From contig NZ_JAIQZM010000045.1 of the NCBI RefSeq assembly GCF_023333595.1, positions 1 to 44,642 of the forward strand: 44,642 bases of DNA, read 5' to 3'. Under the pieces are notes generated by a model, which saw nothing but the letters and a program-made list of their open reading frames with translations, had not been told where the DNA came from and did not search any database. This DNA comes from Argonema galeatum A003/A1. Lineage in GTDB: Bacteria; Cyanobacteriota; Cyanobacteriia; Cyanobacteriales; Aerosakkonemataceae. A program made the translations under genes and the position numbers. Below are positions 39,007 through 44,642 of this stretch, in pieces; the stretch's first letter is position 1, and every line of letters starts with the position of its first letter.

Positions 39007-39720
39007 ATGTCTCGCCTTGTATTGCTGCTTATATTTCTCTTAGGGCTAACTCTATTTGCCTTATACAATTTGTCGCCAGTCGTGCTGGCGTTTTTGGGCG
39101 CGAAGTCGTTGCCGTTACCTCTAGGGGTATGGGTTATCGTAGCTCTAGCAACTGGTTTTTTCTCTTCGCTGCTGCTATCTCTGTTGTTCCAACTCTCGAA
39201 TTATTTCTCTGAGCAACAATTGCAAGTCACCCAAAGGACGCTCCGCGAAGCAGAATCCCGCATTCGTACACTTGAAGCGGAAAGCTCCCGTTATAGATGG
39301 CAATCTCCGGAAAGTTCTTCACCCAATGAAAGTCGCTCTTATTCCACTACCCAAAGTTCGGCGGAATATGATTATTTGGAGAACGCGGATGATGAAGAAG
39401 GCCCGATCGGTGATACTCAAGAGCGTCAGGATAATGCCAGAAACCGCACTACTTATGAAACCGAGCAAGCGCCGACAAGTAGCTCCAAAGCTGGCTCTGT
39501 ATATTCCTATAGCTATAAAGAACCTAAAAATTCGGGCGTGGGAAAAACTGAGTCTGTTTACGATGCAGAGTATCGAGTCATCACGCCGCCTTATCGGGGG
39601 GAGCCAAAAAGAAATGAAAATGACTGGGAATATAATAAAAGTGGGAATGAAGAGGATTGGGGATTTGAGGATGACGATGAATTTGATGATGAAAGCGATC
39701 GCTCCCCTCCTCGATCGTAA
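39007..39720 (+). CDS. LapA-like (DUF1049) membrane protein with acidic tail
   Basis: The 237-residue protein has two transmembrane helices (about 3-24 and 38-63) separated by a short loop, then a coiled-coil segment (FSEQQLQVTQRTLREAESRIRTLEAE) and a long, acidic, low-complexity cytoplasmic tail (EDWGFEDDDEFDDESD). The helix-pair plus coil layout is that of LapA/DUF1049 proteins. The partner LapB is not in the window. It follows ubiX with an 81-base gap. The exact role is unknown. Confidence 0.75.
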   Translation: MSRLVLLLIFLLGLTLFALYNLSPVVLAFLGAKSLPLPLGVWVIVALATGFFSSLLLSLLFQLSNYFSEQQLQVTQRTLREAESRIRTLEAESSRYRWQSPESSSPNESRSYSTTQSSAEYDYLENADDEEGPIGDTQERQDNARNRTTYETEQAPTSSSKAGSVYSYSYKEPKNSGVGKTESVYDAEYRVITPPYRGEPKRNENDWEYNKSGNEEDWGFEDDDEFDDESDRSPPRS

Positions 39721-39732
39721 AATCTACCGCCA

Positions 39733-39978
39733 TCAAGCAACATCAGCTTCCCACATGGGAGTACACAAATTACCACGGCCAAAATACTGATTTTTGATTA
39801 ACTCGCGGGACTCTTGCGTCACCCTACCAGCCATTGCTTCTTGCTGCAAGGCCATGAAGGCATCTAGATCTTCGAGATCGTACCTTTTCTGCAAAAGCTG
39901 GCGTAGATCTTCTTCTGCGGCAACACTCAGATAGCCAGTCGTTAGAGCCTGTTGGACAACTTCGCGGATTAAATACAT
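39733..39978 (-). CDS. Small conserved-looking cyanobacterial protein
   Basis: From ATG 39978 the product has 81 residues: MYLIREVVQQALTTGYLSVA, then AEEDLRQLLQKRYDLEDLDAF and a variable tail. It is soluble, helical and fits a family of short cyanobacterial proteins of unknown function that I recall but cannot name. A start eight codons upstream (40002) exists but adds text without support. It is convergent with the LapA-like gene, 12 bases apart. Confidence 0.6.
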   Translation of the reverse strand: MYLIREVVQQALTTGYLSVAAEEDLRQLLQKRYDLEDLDAFMALQQEAMAGRVTQESRELIKNQYFGRGNLCTPMWEADVA

Positions 39979-40334
39979 CTTTACCACCTGCAAAAACTGC
40001 AATATTAAAAGGAGAAACCAGTAAATTCACTGAGCTAAAGTCTGTGAAGGCTGGACGGCACCCTGAGCAACCGCAGTGTTTACAGAACCGGGTAACACAG
40101 GTAGTAGCACGATTTTAATCAAAAAGATTCATCGCATACCTTTATTTTTAGCCATTCTTCATAGAAACTTTATAAAGACTGTATAAAGTTTCCATGAAGA
40201 TTATGTTAACTCATTTATGAGTTATCCGTCATTGCACGGATGTTATTAATTGCGTTAGTCTTTTATACTTTAGATGTTGAAAATAGCTAACATATATCAA
40301 CATTACGTTAAAAATGCGTTAGTAAATCAGTGGC
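39979..40334. promoter_or_regulatory. Spacer upstream of third NB-ARC gene
   Basis: The stretch contains promoters for the minus-strand small gene and the plus-strand NB-ARC gene. Its main feature is the long inverted repeat at 40157-40199. Beyond it the DNA is very AT-rich up to the start codon, with no strong ribosome binding site. Confidence 0.6.
40157..40199. repeat. 18-bp inverted repeat, one mismatch, upstream of NB-ARC gene
   Basis: CTTCATAGAAACTTTATA (40157-40174) and TATAAAGTTTCCATGAAG (40182-40199) are complementary except for one position, with a 7-base centre. It lies 136 bases before the NB-ARC start. It may be an operator for a dimeric repressor or a transcript hairpin; it does not match the other repeat families in the window. 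Confidence 0.7.
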
Positions 40335-41903
40335 ATGGCATCTACATTATTAACGAAAGTGCAAGAAGAATTTACAGAAGCAGCTAATAGCTGGCACTTA
40401 GAGAAGTTATATATAGATCTGGCCTCTGCTAAAGGCAAAGGTCTTACACCCGTTGAAAAAAAGATTCTTAGAGGATTACTTTGCGGTTATAGTCCCGCCG
40501 AAATAGCAAATGCAATCTATCAAACTCGCACTAGCAGTTCGGTGAGGGTTTATCTATCTAATGCCTTGTATAAGTACATAGAATCAATGCGGATTTCCCA
40601 AACTGGGGAAACAGTAAAAATTAATCATTGGAGTCGCGTTACAACCTTACTGGAAGAAGCTGGATATAAAATTGCTCCATCTTATCAATCCCAGGTTAAT
40701 AATTACTTAGTTTCATCAAACAATAAGCGCTACGATTGGGGAGAGGCAATTGATGTCGATATCTTTTACGGACGCCAAAAAGAATTAGCTCAGCTAGAAG
40801 AATGGATTGTTAAAGATCGCTGTCGCTTGGTGGCGCTGCTAGGTATAGGGGGAATTGGCAAAACGGCTTTATCGATACGCCTTGCCCAACAAATTAACGA
40901 GAAATTTGACTGTTCAATCTGGCGATCGGTCCGTCATGCTCCACCCATCCAAGATTTTTTAGGTAACCTAATTCAATTTTTATCTAATGACGATCTAAAT
41001 GCAACTACTTTATCAGAAACCTTAGCTGGTAGAATTTCACAACTGATTGACTGCTTAAGAGGTTCTCGTTGCTTGCTGGTACTAGATAACGTTGAGTCTC
41101 TTCTCCAACCCAATACTTACACAGGCAATCTTCGAGAGGGATATGAAGCTTACGGGGAACTATTCAAACGAGCTGGAGAAGTATTACATCAAAGCTGTTT
41201 GGTACTTACCAGTCGCGAAAAAATTAAAACAATAGCATCAATTGAAGGGTCTATACTACCAGCTCGCTCTTTAGGTATAAAAGGTTTGTCAGAAATTGAA
41301 TGTCAGGAAATTATTAAGTCTAAAGGCGTGTCTGGTTCCGAAGAAGACTGTAAATTACTAATTAGAGGTTATGCAGGTAACCCTTTAGCATTAAAAATAA
41401 TTTTAACAACTATTAAAGAATTATTTAATGGTAATATATCTGATTTTTTGCGGCAAAATGTATTAGTATTTGGAGAAATTCGCGAATTATTAGAACAACA
41501 GTTAAATCGATTGTCAAATGTCGAGAAACAAGTAATAGAATGGTTAGCGATTAATGAAGAGCTAGTTATTGTGCCAGAAATGGTAAAGGAGAAGACGCCC
41601 TCTATATCTAGACTCGAATTAATAGAAGTGTTGTCATCTTTGGCAAGGCGATCGCTAATTTATAGAAATGCTACAAGTTTTAAGCTTCAACCTATATTTA
41701 TGGAGTATTTTAACGAACAGCAAATTAAGCATACCTGCCAAGAAACACATTATCGAGCCATTGAGAAAGAACAACCCAAAACTTACCAAATTCTCGGTAA
41801 AATAAATACCAGTCCTGACGCAAACGGTACAGAGAGCTTAACAGGTGAACAATATTTTAAAGGGAATCAATCTCTACCTGATTGGCATGATGGGAGCTGG
41901 TAA
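40335..41903 (+). CDS. NB-ARC (STAND) ATPase with vMAP-like N-terminus, no sensor repeats
   Basis: The 522-residue protein begins with the helical vMAP/HTH-like module (LTPVEKKILRGLLCGYSPAEIA, VRVYLSNALYKYIE). The NB-ARC core follows: FYGRQKELAQLEEWI, Walker A GIGGIGKT, Walker B CLLVLDNVESLL, LTSREK and GYAGNPLALKI. A winged-helix region ends IFMEYFNEQQIKHTC, where relatives normally continue into WD40 repeats. Here only about 50 unrelated residues follow, and the frame runs 59 bases into aroK. It has therefore probably lost its C-terminal sensor, or represents a short form. STAND proteins of this kind act in signalling or defence; its role is unknown. Confidence 0.8.
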   Translation: MASTLLTKVQEEFTEAANSWHLEKLYIDLASAKGKGLTPVEKKILRGLLCGYSPAEIANAIYQTRTSSSVRVYLSNALYKYIESMRISQTGETVKINHWSRVTTLLEEAGYKIAPSYQSQVNNYLVSSNNKRYDWGEAIDVDIFYGRQKELAQLEEWIVKDRCRLVALLGIGGIGKTALSIRLAQQINEKFDCSIWRSVRHAPPIQDFLGNLIQFLSNDDLNATTLSETLAGRISQLIDCLRGSRCLLVLDNVESLLQPNTYTGNLREGYEAYGELFKRAGEVLHQSCLVLTSREKIKTIASIEGSILPARSLGIKGLSEIECQEIIKSKGVSGSEEDCKLLIRGYAGNPLALKIILTTIKELFNGNISDFLRQNVLVFGEIRELLEQQLNRLSNVEKQVIEWLAINEELVIVPEMVKEKTPSISRLELIEVLSSLARRSLIYRNATSFKLQPIFMEYFNEQQIKHTCQETHYRAIEKEQPKTYQILGKINTSPDANGTESLTGEQYFKGNQSLPDWHDGSW

Positions 41904-42396
41904 GACGACCGTGGGAAGCTTATTGGCCCAGCAGCTAGGCTACCGTTTCTTTGACACCGATGCCGTTATCGAGCGAGTAGCGGGGGGTAAATCCATTAAC
42001 GAAATTTTTACAACTGCTGGTGAGGATGCCTTTCGGCAAATCGAAAGCCAGGTGCTAGCAGAGCTGTCGGCGTACACAAAACTAGCTGTAGCGACCGGCG
42101 GGGGCATAGTTCTGCGCCGAAAAAACTGGAGTTACTTGCACCACGGTCTTGTCGTATGGCTCGACGTACCCGTAGAACTACTGATAGTCCGTTTGGCAGA
42201 AGACACGACGCGCCCCCTCTTAAAGGATGCCGATCGCAACATCAAGCTGCAAATGCTTTTAGAACAAAGACTAGAGCTTTATGCCCAAGCCGACATTCGA
42301 GTCACCGCAGACGCAGGCGAGACACCCGAACAACTAGCAGCGCGAGTGATGGAAGAGATTCCCAAAGTTCTCAAACCAGAAATTTCTCCTCCCTGA
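41845..42396 (+). CDS. aroK: Shikimate kinase
   Basis: The 183-residue enzyme phosphorylates shikimate in aromatic amino acid synthesis. It has the P-loop GMMGAGKTT, the shikimate-binding DTD motif (FFDTDAVIE), the GGG loop (VATGGGIVLR) and the lid region TTRPLLKD. The start GTG 41845 gives MNNILKGINLYLIG, the usual cyanobacterial N-terminus. This start lies inside the NB-ARC gene, overlapping by 59 bases in another frame, so translation may be coupled. Confidence 0.94.
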   Translation: MNNILKGINLYLIGMMGAGKTTVGSLLAQQLGYRFFDTDAVIERVAGGKSINEIFTTAGEDAFRQIESQVLAELSAYTKLAVATGGGIVLRRKNWSYLHHGLVVWLDVPVELLIVRLAEDTTRPLLKDADRNIKLQMLLEQRLELYAQADIRVTADAGETPEQLAARVMEEIPKVLKPEISPP

Positions 42397-42408
42397 AAAG
42401 TCAAAAAG

Positions 42409-42446
42409 GACAAGGAGGACAAGGGAGACAAGGGAGACAAGGAGGA
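42409..42446 (+). repeat. 9-bp tandem repeat GACAAGGGA
   Basis: Four units (GACAAGGAG, then two GACAAGGGA, then GACAAGGAG) lie just after the aroK stop, next to AAAGTCAAAA text like that at 38030. Confidence 0.8.
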
Positions 42447-42455
42447 ATTGTAGGT

Positions 42456-42563
42456 AGGACTTACGTATAGGCCCCCCTAACCCCCCAAATCTGGGGGGGA
42501 CAAGACTTCTTCTCCCCCAGATTTGGGGGAGGGGGCAAGGGGGGCATGAGTGCGTAAGTCCTG
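42456..42563. mobile_element. Small non-autonomous element, AGGACTTACG ends, 6-bp target duplication GTAGGT
   Basis: Ends AGGACTTACG (42456-42465) and CGTAAGTCCTG (42553-42563) match those at 9788-9917, including the extra final G. GTAGGT flanks both sides (42450-42455 and 42564-42569). The interior differs: it is a CCCCCAGATTTGGGGG-type hairpin. The family is thus defined by its ends, not its interior. It lies between aroK and argB. Confidence 0.85.
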
Positions 42564-42686
42564 GTAGGTTGGGTTTCGTTACCAAATCCTACTAGAGAAA
42601 AAGACAAACTGTTGCCGTTGAGATAATTAAGAGTGGCAACCTCATCTAAACTGCGTTTAAACCTTATTCCATCTCAAAAACTGCTC

Positions 42687-43580
42687 ATGGTCAACGAAAA
42701 CGAATATATTCAGAGGGCTGATGCCACTCGCGTACAGGTACTCAGCGAAGCACTTCCCTACATCCAACAATTGGCCGGTCGGACTGTTGTCGTCAAGTAT
42801 GGCGGTGCGGCTATGAAAGACAGCACGCTTAAAGACAAAGTTATCCGCGACATAGTTTTCTTATCATGTGTGGGCTTGCGACCCATAGTAGTACACGGCG
42901 GTGGCCCGGAAATTAACTCGTGGTTGGATAAACTCGGAATCGAGCCACAATTTAAAAATGGTCTGCGGGTTACTGACGCCGCCACGATGGATGTGGTGGA
43001 AATGGTTTTAGTAGGGCGGGTAAACAAAGAGATTGTCGCCTTGATCAACCAAGCTGGTGGTTTGGCGGTGGGACTTTGCGGCAAAGACGGCAACTTGATC
43101 AAAGCGCGTCCCGAAGGCCAAGAAGGCATCGGCTTTGTGGGGGAAGTAAGCGCTGTGGATATCAAGCTTTTGAATTCCCTCGTCAAGAGTGGATACATCC
43201 CAGTGGTGTCCAGCGTAGCGGCGGACGACATGGGACAAGCTTATAATATCAACGCCGATACTGTGGCTGGAGAACTGGCAGCGGCTTTAGGCGCAGAAAA
43301 GTTGATATTGCTCACGGATACGGCGGGTATCTTCAGGGATTACAAAGATCCGTCTACCTTGATTGCTAAGCTGGATATTCAAGAAGCTCGCGAGCTAATT
43401 GCATCCGGTGTTGTTAGCGGTGGGATGATTCCCAAGGTGAGTTGTTGCGTCCGCAGTCTCGCCCAAGGCGTCCGCGCTACTCACATTATCGACGGTCGGA
43501 TTCCTCATGCGCTGCTGTTGGAGATTTTTACCGACGCCGGTATTGGCTCTATGATCGTAGGCTCGCAGTTTATGGCTTAG
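42687..43580 (+). CDS. argB: Acetylglutamate kinase
   Basis: The 297-residue enzyme carries out the second, committed step of arginine synthesis and is the classic target of PII protein in cyanobacteria. Motifs are VVVKYGGAAMKD, VHGGGPEINSWL, NGLRVTDAATMDVVEMVLVG, GLCGKDGNL, YNINADTVAGELAAAL and GGMIPKV. The C-terminal region that contacts PII is present. ATG 42687 (MVNENEYIQRADATRV) fits the family; a GTG at 42633 would add 18 residues and is less likely. Confidence 0.96.
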   Translation: MVNENEYIQRADATRVQVLSEALPYIQQLAGRTVVVKYGGAAMKDSTLKDKVIRDIVFLSCVGLRPIVVHGGGPEINSWLDKLGIEPQFKNGLRVTDAATMDVVEMVLVGRVNKEIVALINQAGGLAVGLCGKDGNLIKARPEGQEGIGFVGEVSAVDIKLLNSLVKSGYIPVVSSVAADDMGQAYNINADTVAGELAAALGAEKLILLTDTAGIFRDYKDPSTLIAKLDIQEARELIASGVVSGGMIPKVSCCVRSLAQGVRATHIIDGRIPHALLLEIFTDAGIGSMIVGSQFMA

Positions 43581-43895
43581 TTAGGAGAGGGAAAAAGCTC
43601 CGGCGAAACCTCACCCCCCCAACCCCCCTCTCCGATCTCGGAGAGGGGGGGGGAAATACTACCTCGTAGGGGCAATGCTTCGACTGTCCCGCTTTAAACT
43701 CTTCGCCGTGGGAAGCATTACCATAATCTAATCGCGCTAAGTTTTCTAGCATAATCATCTACACATCTGTGTTTATCTGTGTTTATCTGTGGTAAAAAAA
43801 TCTTTAAAACCTACTTTTCGGCATTGCTCTAAGTACTTAGCGTTAGCCTAGAAGAAGCAGGCCAGTTAAACCAGACAACTAACTCGAAATCACCA
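43581..43895. other. Spacer with C/G-rich hairpin and TCTGTGTTTA repeats
   Basis: A hairpin of CCCCCCTCTCCGA / TCGGAGAGGGGGG (about 43614-43640) follows argB and resembles the interior of the GGCTACCAAC elements but lacks their ends. ATCTGTGTTT is repeated near 43763-43788. No gene is seen. Confidence 0.65.
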
Positions 43896-44420
43896 GTGAG
43901 TGCAGAAACTTTAGAAATTGTCAGAACAGAATACCAAGCTGGCAAATCTGCCTTTGAAGGCGGGCAGTATCGCCAGTCGGTTCAGCATTTGGAAAAGGCG
44001 AGTGCTTTGGTCGATCGCAATTCTCGTCTCGGTGGCGAGATCCAAATTTGGCTGGTGACTGCTTACGAAGCAGCCGGTCAAAGGAATGAGGCTCTCTCTC
44101 TCTGCAAGCAGCTCGATCGTCATCCCAGTATCGAAACCCGCAAACAAAGTCGCCGCTTGATCTATATTTTAGAAGCTCCTCAGCTCAATCGCCGTCCCGA
44201 ATGGCTCACTCAAATTCCCGATCTGGGCGCGATCGGCGACAATGAAACCAAATCTCGTTTGGGCAATCCTACCTCATCTGTAAAAAGTCCTCCTCCCTCA
44301 CGCCCTCAAAGCGAACCCGTCGATCTAGGCCAGGTAAATACCAAAGATAATCTATTTATCTGGGTCGCGCTTATCGCAGCCGTTCTCACCCTCGGCGGTT
44401 TGCTTTGGTTGAGTTTTTGA
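43896..44420 (+). CDS. TPR-like protein with C-terminal membrane anchor
   Basis: The 174-residue protein starts at GTG 43896. The first 90 residues form TPR-like helix pairs (YQAGKSAFEGGQYRQSVQHL, WLVTAYEAAGQRNEALSLCK). A Pro/Ser-rich linker (about 105-150) and a single C-terminal transmembrane helix (about 153-172, LFIWVALIAAVLTLGGLLWL) follow, so the protein is probably tail-anchored with the TPRs in the cytoplasm. The start codon is GTG without a strong ribosome binding site. No specific function is known. Confidence 0.7.
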   Translation: MSAETLEIVRTEYQAGKSAFEGGQYRQSVQHLEKASALVDRNSRLGGEIQIWLVTAYEAAGQRNEALSLCKQLDRHPSIETRKQSRRLIYILEAPQLNRRPEWLTQIPDLGAIGDNETKSRLGNPTSSVKSPPPSRPQSEPVDLGQVNTKDNLFIWVALIAAVLTLGGLLWLSF

Positions 44421-44480
44421 AGTGCAAAAGATTGGCTCTTTCGGAGTTGTGATGCTTTTGTTCAAAAAATCACATTTTTA

Positions 44481-44507
44481 TGCCTCTGCCCCTCTGCCCC
44501 TCTGCCC
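44481..44507. repeat. Short copy of the TGCCCCTC octamer array
   Basis: Just over three units of the 8-bp repeat seen at bases 1-88 lie here, starting with a variant unit (TGCCTCTG). Confidence 0.85.
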
Positions 44508-44608
44508 AAATAGCATAGTAAATACGGAAGAGCCAGTCGATCGCTCGCAGGGAAGTCGATGCCGCTTATACCAAATCCGCAACGATTACCCCCTTTATGT
44601 CTCTAGGC

Positions 44609-44638
44609 TGTAGAGACGTTTCATGAAACGTCTCTACA
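44609..44638. repeat. 30-bp perfect palindrome
   Basis: TGTAGAGACGTTTCA (44609-44623) is followed directly by its exact complement (44624-44638). This is a widespread type of cyanobacterial interspersed palindrome and could form a cruciform or RNA hairpin. It lies at the right edge of the window. Confidence 0.9.
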
Positions 44639-44642
44639 ATGT

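Noticed and set aside
42758..43231. 157-codon frame antisense to argB
   Set aside because: It is a shadow of argB, with Ser/Thr/Pro-rich text typical of reversed coding sequence.
43614..43640. C/G-rich hairpin after argB as a third GGCTACCAAC element
   Set aside because: The interior is similar, but the diagnostic ends and flanking 8-bp repeats are absent.

Overview
The window comes from a filamentous cyanobacterium, most like the Oscillatoriales; the genus cannot be fixed from sequence alone. The evidence is form IB RuBisCO genes in the order rbcL-rbcX-rbcS, an apparent fraC-fraD-fraE (filament integrity) cluster, a GUN4-domain protein kinase, a DpsA-type ferritin, dense HIP1 octamers (gcgatcgc), and many short interspersed repeats and hairpins between genes. 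Most genes are ordinary chromosomal housekeeping genes. No rRNA, CRISPR array, prophage or complete insertion sequence was seen.

Layout. 0-9.1 kb: a ClC anion transporter with CBS and UspA domains; a tandem-duplicated CobO/BtuR-like ATPase on the minus strand; fraCDE followed by a response-regulator/histidine-kinase hybrid; a Uma2-family protein. 9.1-13.3 kb: tRNA-His(GTG), a DUF4359 protein, a family 2 glycosyltransferase, a Ser/Thr kinase-GUN4 fusion and dps. 13.3-27.4 kb is an accessory region wrapped around three ordinary genes (Mn catalase, sirohydrochlorin chelatase, cobA). It holds two diverged copies of one cassette: a Rpn/DUF4351-like protein with GLQQ repeats, a small helical protein with an N-terminal membrane segment, and an NB-ARC (STAND) NTPase. 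There is also a third DUF4351-like gene with a partial duplicate, an orphan UPF0175 antitoxin, and small coiled-coil gene pairs. 27.5-29.8 kb: the rbcLXS operon on the minus strand. 30-34.6 kb: a beta-propeller protein, an AlkB-like dioxygenase, panB, clpP and an unrecognised protein. 34.6-39.7 kb: a repeat-rich gap, RNase R/II, ubiX and a LapA-like membrane protein. 39.7-44.6 kb: a small conserved protein, a third NB-ARC protein that overlaps aroK, then argB and a TPR/membrane-anchored protein.

The most unusual content is the duplicated cassette (13.9-17.1 kb and 22.6-26.4 kb). The two copies share promoter-proximal sequence, the DUF4351-like gene, the small helical gene and the NB-ARC core, but the NTPase C-termini switch abruptly to unrelated modules, one beta-rich and one TPR with membrane helices. 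Both copies carry lesions. In copy 1 a single in-frame TGA separates the helical protein from the NTPase, and no usable start codon follows it. In copy 2 an 11-bp tandem duplication breaks the helical gene, one hairpin element lies between that gene and the NTPase, and another forms the NTPase 3' end. This resembles a modular NLR/STAND conflict system undergoing decay or reassortment. Function is inferred, not shown.

Four copies of two small non-autonomous mobile elements were found with their target-site duplications intact: two of one family (8-bp duplications) and two of another (6-bp duplications).
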